Part shown: in pieces, positions 1 through 7,533 of the stretch
How positions within the stretch are numbered: the first letter of the stretch is position 1
Layout of the letters: each line of letters opens with the position of its first letter
Virus record (IMG/VR): IMGVR_UViG_3300038678_000070
Location: 1 to 56,648 of that record
Reading direction: 5' to 3' (one strand)
From: a virus
DNA: 56,648 nt
Notes under the pieces: generated by a model
The model's database searches: none
Told to the model about the DNA's origin: nothing
Seen by the model: only the letters and a program-made list of their open reading frames with translations
Program-made: the position numbers and the translations under genes

Positions 1-50
1 GCCGCGCAAATAGTCAGTATAATATTTCTAAACGATGGCGGAAGACATAA
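1..50 (+). CDS. Large terminase, C-terminal fragment (duplicate of 56522-56571)
   Basis: Codons from base 3 to the TAA at 48-50 encode the last 15 residues of the large terminase. They are a copy of 56522-56571, where the full gene is found. This is not a separate gene: it appears here because the circular genome was opened inside the terminase. The stop overlaps the next start by one base (TAATG). Confidence 0.93.
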   Translation, partial: RANSQYNISKRWRKT

Positions 51-127
51 TGGCTACTTGCAATTGCACAGGACAATGTAGAGATGGGAAAGGGTGCGGT
101 GGTACTAAATTTCAAGAGAAAGAGCCT
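1..127. repeat. Terminal direct repeat, left copy (assembly overlap)
   Basis: These 127 bases are identical to the last 127 bases of the window (56522-56648). The repeat cuts through the end of the terminase gene and the start of the next gene, and both genes read through intact when the ends are joined. That is what a circular contig with a k-mer-length overlap looks like; 127 is a common maximum assembly k-mer. I infer an assembly artefact of a circular or circularly permuted genome rather than a biological terminal repeat. Confidence 0.93.
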
Positions 128-199
128 ATCCGGATTATTGATGAATGGTTAAGAGAAATAGACGAAGAAGAAAGAGAAGCCCTTAACGACGATTTTTAA
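50..199 (+). CDS. Small Cys-rich protein (49 aa) after terminase
   Basis: A 49-residue ORF whose ATG (50-52) overlaps the terminase stop by one base, so it is probably translationally coupled to it. The N-terminal third carries four cysteines (C4, C6, C10, C16) in a glycine-rich setting, suggesting a small metal-binding or disulfide knot. The C-terminal half is highly acidic and helical (run of Glu/Asp/Arg). Small Cys-rich proteins next to terminase are common in phages but have no firm function. Its first 78 bases are duplicated at the window end. Confidence 0.7.
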   Translation: MATCNCTGQCRDGKGCGGTKFQEKEPIRIIDEWLREIDEEEREALNDDF

Positions 200-236
200 C
201 GGATACCTCTGTAACGACTGACGAAAGACAATCATA

Positions 237-770
237 ATGGATCTTATTGACAGATTTGAAGATAAGTATATCCCCGAGCCTAATAGCGGATGCTGGATAT
301 GGACGGCAAGTTGTAATAATGGTGGTTATGGAAGTTTTGGCGTAGGCAACAAAAAGCACATGTCAGCGCATAGGTTTTCCTATACATACCATAAAGGCCC
401 AATCCCAATCGGCCTAGAACTCGATCATCTATGTCGTGTCCGTTGTTGTGTAAATCCAGATCATCTTGAGCCTGTGACGCGCCGTGAAAACGTAAGGAGA
501 GGCATTAGCGGGGAAGTGACCGCCAGACGACAGAGGATGAAGACCCATTGCCCAAAAGGACACCCATATTCAGGGGCAAACCTGTATATAAGGAAAAACG
601 GAGGCCGGCTATGCAAGCGATGCAGAGCAGATGGCGAAGCTAAAGCCTTGATCGCAGACCCAGATCGGGTGCGTGCCAGAAAAAGAAAGGATGCACGAAA
701 ACATGCGCCAACCAGAAAAGCGCAACAAAAAAGATGGAGAGAAAGACAAGCACCCAACACATTGGGTTGA
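237..770 (+). CDS. HNH homing endonuclease (HNH_3 type)
   Basis: A 177-residue free-standing HNH nuclease. The N-terminal part has the GCWIWTA strand typical of the HNH_3 family, then a His near residue 45 (SAHRFSY), and the core LDHLCRVRCCVNPDHLEPV at residues about 62-80, with the HNH His/Asn/His residues and structural cysteines. A second Cys cluster (THCPKGHPY and GRLCKRCRAD) follows at about 104-130 and probably forms a zinc ribbon. The C-terminus is very basic, fitting DNA binding. Such genes nick DNA and spread by homing between related phages. It sits just downstream of terminase, a frequent location for HNH genes; a role in packaging is possible but not shown. Confidence 0.9.
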   Translation: MDLIDRFEDKYIPEPNSGCWIWTASCNNGGYGSFGVGNKKHMSAHRFSYTYHKGPIPIGLELDHLCRVRCCVNPDHLEPVTRRENVRRGISGEVTARRQRMKTHCPKGHPYSGANLYIRKNGGRLCKRCRADGEAKALIADPDRVRARKRKDARKHAPTRKAQQKRWRERQAPNTLG

Positions 771-936
771 ACCTAATGCACAAGAAATCGAGAATGGTTG
801 GAATTGGGTATCGTTAAATAGATACCTTGATGACCGCAAGAAGGCTCAACTCGTAAATGCTTCTAAACCACAGGAGCCGGAGCGTCCGTCTATGCAAAAT
901 AACCGATATAATCCTCACAAATTATGGGGGAGATGA
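703..936 (+). CDS. Hypothetical basic/hydrophilic protein (77 aa)
   Basis: The reading frame is open from a GTG at 673, but the ATG at 703 fits best because a GAAAGG Shine-Dalgarno lies 12 bases upstream. It overlaps the end of the HNH gene. The product is charged and hydrophilic, with Lys/Glu-rich N-terminus and a Trp-containing middle; no domain was recognised. Its TGA stop overlaps the next ATG (ATGA), indicating coupled translation. Confidence 0.55.
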   Translation: MRQPEKRNKKDGEKDKHPTHWVEPNAQEIENGWNWVSLNRYLDDRKKAQLVNASKPQEPERPSMQNNRYNPHKLWGR

Positions 937-1202
937 TGGCTTTAATGCTTGTATGCAGGAAATGCGATATTCCAAAGGACAAATGCTCATGTGATCCTAC
1001 GGTATGTTATAGATGTCTGGTAGATTTTGGGCAATGCACTTGCCCTTGGAGTATTATTGTGTCAGAGGGCTGGACGTTCGGCACGATAACGCATGAACAG
1101 CTAAAAAAAGCTCGTGTCGATAATAGACAAAGACTCTTGACTATCGGCGCGATTAAAGATGTCGCTAAGATGAAGCGAGAAGCAATGCTGGTGTCGCCGT
1201 GA
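933..1202 (+). CDS. Small zinc-ribbon-like protein (89 aa)
   Basis: The ATG at 933 overlaps the previous stop (ATGA) and has a GGGGGAG ribosome site just upstream; an in-frame ATG at 924 is less likely. The N-terminal 40 residues carry seven cysteines in pairs (CRKC, CSC, CYRC, CTC), so a double zinc knuckle is likely. The rest is helical and basic. Function unknown. It ends in a GTGA overlap with the next gene, so the three genes from 703 to 1576 form a coupled run. Confidence 0.6.
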   Translation: MMALMLVCRKCDIPKDKCSCDPTVCYRCLVDFGQCTCPWSIIVSEGWTFGTITHEQLKKARVDNRQRLLTIGAIKDVAKMKREAMLVSP

Positions 1203-1576
1203 TTGCCCTTGTTATTTTTCACGACAAAGACAGTTCGCACGTCTTTAGCTGGACGCTGAAAAAAGGCTTCAAGCACGTTCTCGTCTGCTTGCAGTCGGAT
1301 GACGTGTGGATTGAACTTGATTATCTTGGAGGTAAGCCGGAGGTCAGGACTATGGCTCCGAAATGCGAGGACATGAAGGAATATTATGAAAGTTACGGGT
1401 TCACGGTTGTAACCACTGTCCAAAAAAGATTAGATACTAAAGTGCGCTCGTTATTCAGGTTCCCGTTCCTTATAAATAACTGCGTTGGGTTAGCTCAATC
1501 CATTCTTGGTATCACAGGATTATTTATCACCCCGTGGAGCCTATATAAGCATATAACAAAAAAAGATACACCGTGA
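1199..1576 (+). CDS. Hypothetical protein, possible permuted papain/NlpC-like fold (125 aa)
   Basis: The GTG start overlaps the upstream TGA by four bases. The product has a beta-rich N-terminal part with a His in a strand (GFKHVLVCL, about residues 23-31), a Trp-Glu-Leu-Asp strand, and near residue 92 an NNCVGLAQSILGI segment in which a Cys begins a hydrophobic helix. A His followed much later by a Cys at a helix start is the order seen in circularly permuted NlpC/P60 or LRAT-like thiol hydrolases, and similar small proteins occur beside head genes in podoviruses. This assignment is an inference; no catalytic triad is proven. A strong hairpin follows immediately. Confidence 0.5.
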   Translation: MIALVIFHDKDSSHVFSWTLKKGFKHVLVCLQSDDVWIELDYLGGKPEVRTMAPKCEDMKEYYESYGFTVVTTVQKRLDTKVRSLFRFPFLINNCVGLAQSILGITGLFITPWSLYKHITKKDTP

Positions 1577-1594
1577 AAAAAAGTGTATCTTTTT
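1560..1594 (+). terminator. A/T-rich hairpin, likely intrinsic terminator
   Basis: A perfect 12-bp stem (1560-1571 with 1583-1594) with an 11-base loop ends in a run of five T and starts with a run of A, so it could stop transcription in either direction. It begins inside the end of the 1199-1576 gene and separates the terminase-side genes from the head genes. Confidence 0.6.
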
Positions 1595-1595
1595 G

Positions 1596-1615
1596 TTGAC
1601 ATACTGTGTTATGCT
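1596..1615 (+). promoter_or_regulatory. Possible extended -10 promoter before head genes
   Basis: Right after the terminator hairpin, TGTTATGCT (1607-1615) matches an extended -10 element. A TTGACA hexamer at 1596-1601 is present but only 8 bases upstream of that -10, so it cannot serve as its -35. If active, it would restart transcription for the genes from 1646. Weak evidence. Confidence 0.3.
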
Positions 1616-1645
1616 CCTCTGGTCTACTAATTTAAGGACGTAATT

Positions 1646-1888
1646 ATGAGCATATTCCCTGGATCGTCTTTGTTTTCATCACCTAAAAGGCCGGAGTTGC
1701 CACCAGCTCCACCGCCGACACCAACTCGGGATGACCCTGCTATTGCGCAGGCGGCTAGAGAGAAGGCTCGCAGGATACAAGCGCAGAAGCGTGGACTTGC
1801 AGCTACTATTCTTACAGGTAGTCGTGGGGATTTAGACCTTGGCACATCTGAGGCCACTGAATCTGGTCGAGCTAAACTATTAGGATAA
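1646..1888 (+). CDS. Small virion-associated protein, LLG-ending family (80 aa)
   Basis: An 80-residue protein with a proline-rich N-terminal linker, a charged helix (AREKARRIQAQKRG) and the terminal pattern ILTG...KLLG. Proteins with this proline-rich start, basic helix and Leu-Leu-Gly end lie next to the portal or tail genes of many podoviruses and siphoviruses and are usually listed as structural or hypothetical. It shares its first six residues (MSIFPG) and its last residues (KLLG) with the next gene, suggesting tandem duplication. A good ribosome site (AAGGACG) precedes the ATG. Confidence 0.65.
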   Translation: MSIFPGSSLFSSPKRPELPPAPPPTPTRDDPAIAQAAREKARRIQAQKRGLAATILTGSRGDLDLGTSEATESGRAKLLG

Positions 1889-1892
1889 AGAT

Positions 1893-2186
1893 ATGAGTAT
1901 ATTCCCAGGAAAATCGGCCTTATCTATCGCAAAGAAGGGTTTTACTGCTCCTATTAAGCTTTTTCAAGGTAAAAATCCATTTGGAAGTGGCAAAAGAAAT
2001 AAGGACACTCCTGCGCCGGTAATAGCATCCGGCCCTACGGAGACGCCAGCTGTGACGGGGGAAATTTTAAACACGGACATCAACACCATCAAACGTCGCC
2101 GTGCCACCGCATCAGCGAAAGCGTCGGCTCGGTCGGCACTTGGTACATCAGCAGGCGTCACGTCAAGTTCTAAACTCTTAGGATAA
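1893..2186 (+). CDS. Paralogue of the preceding small virion-associated protein (97 aa)
   Basis: This protein begins MSIFPG and ends SSKLLG like its upstream neighbour, and also has a basic Arg/Ala-rich helix (IKRRRATASAKASARSA) before a Gly-rich tail. The middle differs, so if they are duplicates they have diverged strongly. It starts four bases after the previous stop and ends three bases before the portal start. A role in head completion or portal assembly is plausible from position only. Confidence 0.6.
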   Translation: MSIFPGKSALSIAKKGFTAPIKLFQGKNPFGSGKRNKDTPAPVIASGPTETPAVTGEILNTDINTIKRRRATASAKASARSALGTSAGVTSSSKLLG

Positions 2187-2189
2187 GAT

Positions 2190-3860
2190 ATGCCAGAAGA
2201 CGATAAAGATCGGATATCAAAAATATGTAAGCGGTTTGATTCGGCTAAGTCAGGCCGAATGGAGCTTGATTCCCATCTTGAGGATATTACACGGGTTCTC
2301 AGCCCACGCAGACAAGGGTTCACGTCTGATCCTGAAGATGGAGATCGTCGGAATGACGAAATATTTGACGGAACCGGAATGCAGGGCAAGCGTAGCCTAG
2401 CAAATACACTTGGCTCAATGATACGCCCTGAAGGGGCGGTCTTCGCCAAGGTACAGATGGAAGACGACAGTCTTGCGAATGACGAGCAAGCCGCCTTTTG
2501 GCTGGCTGATACTACAGAGCGTCTTGACGCTGGAATCAGAAACCCGAAAGCTCGGTTAAGGCAGGCCGCAGGAGAGGTCGATGACGACCTTGTAGCGCTA
2601 GGAACAGGCGTGATGTCAATGGGCTTGAGCCGTACCGGGAATCATCTTATCTATCAGTCGCTCTGGCTAGGAAACTCTTATCCGTTGTGGGATGACGAGG
2701 GCAATCTTCATGGCATGTTCCGCACTAAAACATACCGAATTTGGCAAGCCATAGACCGATTTGGAAAAGAAAATCTGTCAAAGAAAACAAGGGAACTGAT
2801 TGATGCTGGCAAGCTAGATGAAAAGATAGAAGTGTTACACGCCACCCTGCCGAGAAATCAGATGAATCTTATTGGGGGTGTCTTCCGTAAAAATATGCCT
2901 TGGGCTGATCTCTGGATTGATAAACGCGAGAAGCATATCATCGAAGAGGGCGGCCACATGGAGATGCCGTTTATAGCTCCTCGGTGGGACACATCCTCCG
3001 GCGAAGATTACGGTCGTAGCCCAGGGATGGTGGCGTTGCCTGATGTGAACACATCTCAGGCCATGCAAGAAACAATGCTAGTGGCAGGACAAAGAAATAC
3101 CGACCCGCCTATTATGGCTCCGGGCGATGGTTCGTTTGAGGCGTTGAATACGTTCCCTGGCGGGATATCATATTATGACCCTGAGACAGCCGCTTTGGTT
3201 GGAGGCAACCCATTCTTCCCATTAGCGTCAGGGGCCAATCTGCCTCTGACAAGAGATATGCAACAGGACACGAGAGAGATGATCCTGGCGGCATTCTTTA
3301 AAAACATATTGAACCTCCCGGTTGACGGGCCGCAAATGACGGCTACCGAAATCATACAGCGTAAGGACGAGTTCATCCGTGAGGTAGGCGCGGTTTTCGG
3401 GCGACTAGAGGCCGATTACAACCAGCCTATTGCGGAGAGGTCGTTCAATATAATGTTAAGAGCTGGCGCATTTCTCCCCGTGCCGGAGGTTCTTCAAGGA
3501 CAGAATATTAAATTTGAGTTTGAGCTTCCTGTGACAAAGATCAGGAAGCAGGTTGAGGCCGCCGCTGGTCAAGAGTGGGCAAGAGGTATTTTTGAGATGT
3601 CAGCAGTTCTACCAGAGATGAAACATCTGGTGAACGGGGATGCTTTGGGTAGATTCTCTCACGACGCGCTTGGCTTGCCGCATGAGATCATCAATTCACC
3701 AGAATTCATACAAGAAAAAGTACAAGCAGAACAGGAAGCCGAAGCCGCGCAACAGGAGATGCTTCAGGCGGAACAGATGGCTAACGTGATAGACAAGGGC
3801 GCAGGAGCATTGAAGAAAGCTAATTTAGTTGAGGAGGGTCAACCGGCTCCAGCCGGGTAA
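2190..3860 (+). CDS. Portal (head-to-tail connector) protein
   Basis: A 556-residue protein of the podovirus head-to-tail connecting family (T7 gp8 type). The N-terminus has the family signature of a helical segment (ICKRFDSAKSGR) followed by ITRVLSPRRQGF, and then the GKRSLANTLGSMIRPEG region. Length is close to T7 gp8 (536 aa). The C-terminus has a long Gln/Glu/Ala-rich helix (about 510-540), as expected of the portal barrel. Twelve copies would form the ring through which DNA is packaged and ejected and to which the tail tube docks. It lies in the head gene order expected for podoviruses and is followed one base later by the next gene. Confidence 0.93.
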   Translation: MPEDDKDRISKICKRFDSAKSGRMELDSHLEDITRVLSPRRQGFTSDPEDGDRRNDEIFDGTGMQGKRSLANTLGSMIRPEGAVFAKVQMEDDSLANDEQAAFWLADTTERLDAGIRNPKARLRQAAGEVDDDLVALGTGVMSMGLSRTGNHLIYQSLWLGNSYPLWDDEGNLHGMFRTKTYRIWQAIDRFGKENLSKKTRELIDAGKLDEKIEVLHATLPRNQMNLIGGVFRKNMPWADLWIDKREKHIIEEGGHMEMPFIAPRWDTSSGEDYGRSPGMVALPDVNTSQAMQETMLVAGQRNTDPPIMAPGDGSFEALNTFPGGISYYDPETAALVGGNPFFPLASGANLPLTRDMQQDTREMILAAFFKNILNLPVDGPQMTATEIIQRKDEFIREVGAVFGRLEADYNQPIAERSFNIMLRAGAFLPVPEVLQGQNIKFEFELPVTKIRKQVEAAAGQEWARGIFEMSAVLPEMKHLVNGDALGRFSHDALGLPHEIINSPEFIQEKVQAEQEAEAAQQEMLQAEQMANVIDKGAGALKKANLVEEGQPAPAG

Positions 3861-3861
3861 T

Positions 3862-4584
3862 ATGAAGATCGCAATTCTTGGTTTTGGGCCATCGCAGAGT
3901 AAAGCCCCTTGGGAAGACAAATCCTGGGAGAAATGGGGACTCCCGTGGTGTCAGAGATGGGAGGAATATACTCGTTTATTTGAGATGCACTCTCAAGTTT
4001 TATTGAACCTCCAGAATGCTTTCATATTAAAAGAATTCTGGGACGGTGAGAAAATTTATAGCACCAAGAACCGTTCGACAGATTACGGGTCACGTTTACT
4101 CGGGCTTGCAAAAGACCCGAGTAAAAAACTGTATATGCAGGAACCCTTGGAGGGGGTTGATGTTTATCCTTACGATGAAATTATTCCTATGGTTGGTGAT
4201 TACTTCACATCTTCTATCTCTTATATGGTTGCACTTGCGATTCTTGAGATTAAAAAGAAGGGAGATCCAGAGAACACTATCGGGATCTGGGGCGTTGATC
4301 TAAAAGACGATCAGGAATGGTTTTACCAGCGTCCTAATTTAGAGTACCTAGTGGGATTTGCCAAAGGCATGGGGATAAAAACGATGATCCCTGACGAGTC
4401 AAGATTATTTGGGTTCCCTGAGCACGCCATCAGCTTTGGTGGAATCATGGTGACGTACAGCAAAAGATACGGGATGCTGGGAGATCAACCGCAGGAGTTC
4501 CAGAGGCGGGCTATGCCTCCGCAACTATATAATGGCGACATGGAAAAATATTTTAAAAGTGAAAAGGAGATAGGCGATGGCTAG
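3862..4584 (+). CDS. Rossmann-like protein, possible glycosyltransferase-related (240 aa)
   Basis: The ATG at 3862, one base after the portal stop, is preferred over an upstream in-frame start inside the portal gene. The first residues (MKIAILGFGPS) form a beta-strand plus glycine loop as in Rossmann folds. Further in, YFTSSISYMVALAI (about 118-131) and IGIWGVDLKDD (about 145-155) resemble blocks of phage proteins related to DUF115 or sialyltransferase-like folds. I infer a nucleotide- or sugar-binding enzyme, possibly modifying virion or host surface, but no catalytic residues can be assigned. Placement inside the head operon is unusual for an enzyme. Confidence 0.5.
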   Translation: MKIAILGFGPSQSKAPWEDKSWEKWGLPWCQRWEEYTRLFEMHSQVLLNLQNAFILKEFWDGEKIYSTKNRSTDYGSRLLGLAKDPSKKLYMQEPLEGVDVYPYDEIIPMVGDYFTSSISYMVALAILEIKKKGDPENTIGIWGVDLKDDQEWFYQRPNLEYLVGFAKGMGIKTMIPDESRLFGFPEHAISFGGIMVTYSKRYGMLGDQPQEFQRRAMPPQLYNGDMEKYFKSEKEIGDG

Positions 4585-4870
4585 CCTTCAATTAAGTGTT
4601 TTCAGCAACGCGAGTTCTACTGCGGCGGGGGATGTATTGCAAGAGGAAGTTGTTAATATCAGCAACTCGTCAGTCCAGTCTAATGTGATTGTCGGATCAA
4701 ACAACTACCGTGTTGTCCGAATGTATGCTGACGTTGACTGCTTTGTGACATGGGGGTCGGATCCAACGGCACTAAGCGATGGCACGGATGGCAGGTTTAT
4801 CGGCGCGAATAACCCTGAATATTTTCGATTGCAAGCCGGTGAAAAGGTCGCAACAATTGAGCGAGTATAA
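4577..4870 (+). CDS. Small beta-rich virion protein (97 aa)
   Basis: A 97-residue protein of short strands (YRVVRMYADVDCFVTWG, then a FRLQAGEKVATI end), with no charged helices. Small proteins of this kind, ending in a strand-loop-strand, are found between portal and tail genes in many phages and are probably minor virion or decoration proteins. It overlaps the previous gene by eight bases and has a strong AAAGGAGA site within it. Confidence 0.55.
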   Translation: MASLQLSVFSNASSTAAGDVLQEEVVNISNSSVQSNVIVGSNNYRVVRMYADVDCFVTWGSDPTALSDGTDGRFIGANNPEYFRLQAGEKVATIERV

Positions 4871-4888
4871 AAAGGAGAGGACTGTATT

Positions 4889-5455
4889 ATGTTGAGTACT
4901 ACCGGAAGTTTAAAGACACTGATCCGCCCATCTTCTGAAGCGATAGTCGAGGGTACACGGTTGCTCTCTGCTCTTGGTGGCGGAGATAAGGCGGTTAGAA
5001 AAGCCTTAAAAGAAATGCTTGACATACAGACCCATAATGAGGCTGTCGCAAAAGAAACAAAAGCACGGATTACTGATCTTAGCAAGCGCGAGCGGATCTT
5101 GTCTAAAGAACGAGACGAGCTTCAGATGAGTATTATCAGCGATGCAAAAGATAGGGCGAAGTCTTACTCGCATCTTAAGATGCTTCAGGGCAGGCTGACT
5201 ATCCGAGAAAAAGATTTTGAAAGCAACTGCTGGGAATACGACAAGAAACTCCATGCAGATCAAAAGATTGCTTTGGACATGAAAGAAGCAAACGAACAGC
5301 TCAAGGCAAAGATGGACGGGGAGATTTCAAGGCTGAGTGTCTCGATCACAAAGCACAATATGTCTGAAAAAGAATATATCAGGAAGAAGTCAAGACTAGA
5401 TCAAGCTATGGCTGGGATTAAAAAAGTTTTTGAGCGGTTAGACGGCAACTATTAG
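4889..5455 (+). CDS. Coiled-coil protein (188 aa)
   Basis: After about 45 residues the protein is almost wholly charged helix with heptad-like hydrophobic spacing (residues about 45-185), indicating a long coiled coil. No enzymatic motif is seen. A GGAGAGG site lies 9 bases before the ATG. Its place between portal and capsid-side genes suggests an assembly chaperone or structural rod, but the scaffold is better represented by the gene at 11017. Confidence 0.6.
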   Translation: MLSTTGSLKTLIRPSSEAIVEGTRLLSALGGGDKAVRKALKEMLDIQTHNEAVAKETKARITDLSKRERILSKERDELQMSIISDAKDRAKSYSHLKMLQGRLTIREKDFESNCWEYDKKLHADQKIALDMKEANEQLKAKMDGEISRLSVSITKHNMSEKEYIRKKSRLDQAMAGIKKVFERLDGNY

Positions 5456-5475
5456 TTAATAATGGAGGAGCTGTA

Positions 5476-5730
5476 ATGGCAGTTATATGGACAGTTGATA
5501 GTCATCACACCGCCGGGGCCAGGCGTTACGTGACGTTAAAAAGAATGGTTGATGGTAATGTGGATACTGCTCAAACCATCTCCGGGAGATTTCACGTAAA
5601 CGATACGAAACTTGAAATCAAAGCCAAATTTAAAGAGAATTATTTAGCGGAAAAGGCACGGAGAATCGCATTGAACTCAGTTATAAAAGATTCTGATCTC
5701 TCTAGTTTTGAATCTGAGGTAAATAGCTAA
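5476..5730 (+). CDS. Hypothetical small protein (84 aa)
   Basis: Short protein beginning MAVIWTVDSHH with a beta-strand N-terminal half and a Lys-rich helix near the C-terminus (KFKENYLAEKARRIAL). Not recognised. GGAGG precedes the ATG, and its TAA overlaps the next ATG by one base, so it is part of the virion operon. Confidence 0.55.
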   Translation: MAVIWTVDSHHTAGARRYVTLKRMVDGNVDTAQTISGRFHVNDTKLEIKAKFKENYLAEKARRIALNSVIKDSDLSSFESEVNS

Positions 5731-6221
5731 TGGCAAATTTAATACTTGGGACTACTGGAACCCCGGTTGCGTGGACAGATAGCACTGGTGACTTAGCTAT
5801 GACCCTTAATAACTTAGCGGCGGGTGCTGGCAGGCAAGGTGCAATTAAAAGTTTCGGGACAGCAGATAAAGCCAATCGGTATATGTGGAGAGCATTTGTT
5901 CAGTTCGCAACTGCTCCTGTCGTTGGAGAGAGCGTGGAGATTTACCTCAAGACTTCTGATGGAACCCACCCAGACAACGATGACGGGACAGGCGATATTG
6001 CTGTCAGCGCGGAGGATAAATTGAAAAATCTGATGTATATCGGATCAATTATTGTGGATGAGGCTGCCACTGGTGTAAAGATGGTAGCTCAGGGGTTTAT
6101 TGATAATTTGGATGTGGATAACGTGATGCCAATTTTCTTCAACCAAACGGCTGATAACCTTGTAGCCACAGATAATTTAAACGGTTTTATAATCACGCCG
6201 ATGCCTTTTGAAATTCAATAG
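5730..6221 (+). CDS. Beta-sandwich virion protein (163 aa)
   Basis: A 163-residue protein of alternating strands and loops, with few charged helices. It resembles small single-domain phage fibre or head-appendage proteins with a jelly-roll-like fold; strands such as ANRYMWRAFVQFAT and SVEIYLKTSDG support this. Function is inferred only from composition and from lying directly before a LamG-type protein. Confidence 0.5.
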   Translation: MANLILGTTGTPVAWTDSTGDLAMTLNNLAAGAGRQGAIKSFGTADKANRYMWRAFVQFATAPVVGESVEIYLKTSDGTHPDNDDGTGDIAVSAEDKLKNLMYIGSIIVDEAATGVKMVAQGFIDNLDVDNVMPIFFNQTADNLVATDNLNGFIITPMPFEIQ

Positions 6222-6223
6222 TC

Positions 6224-7057
6224 ATGAGTTTGATAATAAAGCCTCATAGTCCGTCTTTTCCGAGGTATGACCAGAATCATTCTCTGGCTAAGGGGCTGAT
6301 TTTCGCAACCACACCCGGAGGGCACCAGAGAACTAATCTGCTGAATGGGGACCAAGGGACTTTGCACGCTAGCGGGTCTTGGTCCGGACGAACTGAGATT
6401 GGATCAGCTCTTGAATCAGCTTCATCGACCGCAGGAGGTGCTTATTGGCCTTCAACACCAGCAGTTGAGAGTATTGGTCCTAATCACACTGTACTGGTTT
6501 GGGCAAATGTTATTACATCTGCAAAAGATTCTAACCTGTTGTGTGTGCCGTCCAGAAATGGAAGTTGGACCACTCCATTCGCGGGGATCAGGCTTGCCCG
6601 AAGGAATGATACGAATGGGCGGTTCACGAAAGATGTTGGGGGAGTAAATGACGCGGTTGAATCTGATGCTGGGTTTATAGATAGCAACGATGGGTTTAAT
6701 TTATATGGTGCAACCGCAGAAGGGCAAACAGTAACTTTTTATAGGAACGGTTTTCAACATGGGGGCACAAAGTCGTATGCTAGTGCTGGCGCGCCTGAGT
6801 TTATTGAAACAACAACGGTAAATTTAATGAATCGCTCTGATTCATCCCCTGCGGAGGGGCTTATTGGTTCATGCCCTATGGCGTTAATTTGGAATAGGGT
6901 ACTCACTCAACGTGAGATATATCAAGTCTATCTTGACCCTTGGGGGCTTATAAAGGTTTCCCGCCACCCTTTCGCCCGAGTACCAGTGATATTATCAAAT
7001 CCTAAAGGCCCACTTGGGCATCCACTGCACGGGCCATTTGGAGGGCCGATTTCATAA
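6224..7057 (+). CDS. LamG/concanavalin-like jelly-roll virion protein (277 aa)
   Basis: The central region fits a LamG-like jelly roll: a strand with HTVLVWANV (about 85-95), internal FRNG-type hairpins (VTFYRNGFQHGG), and the closing MALIWNRVLTQREIYQVYLDPW block at about 222-245, which is the hallmark of this fold in phage proteins. Such domains bind sugars, and in virions they sit on tail or head appendages to contact the host surface. A Pro/Gly-rich tail ends the protein. The stop overlaps the following HNH start (TAATG), so the homing gene has been placed at the boundary without disrupting the virion gene. Confidence 0.75.
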   Translation: MSLIIKPHSPSFPRYDQNHSLAKGLIFATTPGGHQRTNLLNGDQGTLHASGSWSGRTEIGSALESASSTAGGAYWPSTPAVESIGPNHTVLVWANVITSAKDSNLLCVPSRNGSWTTPFAGIRLARRNDTNGRFTKDVGGVNDAVESDAGFIDSNDGFNLYGATAEGQTVTFYRNGFQHGGTKSYASAGAPEFIETTTVNLMNRSDSSPAEGLIGSCPMALIWNRVLTQREIYQVYLDPWGLIKVSRHPFARVPVILSNPKGPLGHPLHGPFGGPIS

Positions 7058-7533
7058 TGCCTTATAAAAACCCAGAAGCAAGAGCGGATTGCAAGCGGAG
7101 ATGGGCCAAGGCAAACCCGGAAAAGGTTCTAGCAACCCAAAAGAAATACTATGAGGCCAATAAAGTGCAGGTGCTGACTTTGGCGCGGGATTATTACAAG
7201 GCTAACCCAGAAGTAAGGGCGGCCACCTGTAGAAAATATTATAAGGGCAATAAAGAAGAAATCCTCGCCCGTAACAAGAGATGGGCTAAAGCTAACCCCG
7301 GCAAGGTGAACGCTAGGGGGGCTAAATATCGCGCAGACAGGCTTCAAAGAACACCGTCGTGGGCTGACATGGAGGCCATAAAGCGCTTTTACGAGTGTTG
7401 CCCTAGCGGACACGAGGTAGACCATATCATTCCCTTAAAAGGGAAGAACATTAGCGGCCTTCACATTGCGGAAAATCTCCAATGGCTAACTGTATCAGAA
7501 AATCGGCAAAAAGGTAATAGGTGTAATCTATGA
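7057..7533 (+). CDS. HNH endonuclease with N-terminal repeat region (158 aa)
   Basis: The first 95 residues contain a repeated basic Tyr/Asn pattern (KKYYEANK, DYYKANPE, RKYYKGNKE, KRWAKANP), a DNA-binding-like repeat seen in HNH proteins. The catalytic core follows: GHEVDHIIPLKGK near 122-134 and HIAENLQWLTVSEN near 140-153, giving the His, Asn and downstream residues of the HNH motif. It overlaps both neighbours by one or four bases, typical of a mobile gene fitted exactly between two virion genes. Confidence 0.9.
   Translation: MPYKNPEARADCKRRWAKANPEKVLATQKKYYEANKVQVLTLARDYYKANPEVRAATCRKYYKGNKEEILARNKRWAKANPGKVNARGAKYRADRLQRTPSWADMEAIKRFYECCPSGHEVDHIIPLKGKNISGLHIAENLQWLTVSENRQKGNRCNL

Noticed and set aside
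461-760. Minus-strand ORFs opposite the HNH gene and other long antisense frames
   Set aside because: They mirror the coding strand of recognised genes, lack ribosome sites and have unlikely protein composition.
1596-1630. A classical -35/-10 promoter using TTGACA at 1596
   Set aside because: No acceptable -10 hexamer lies 15-19 bases downstream. Only an extended -10 closer by is credible, and that weakly.
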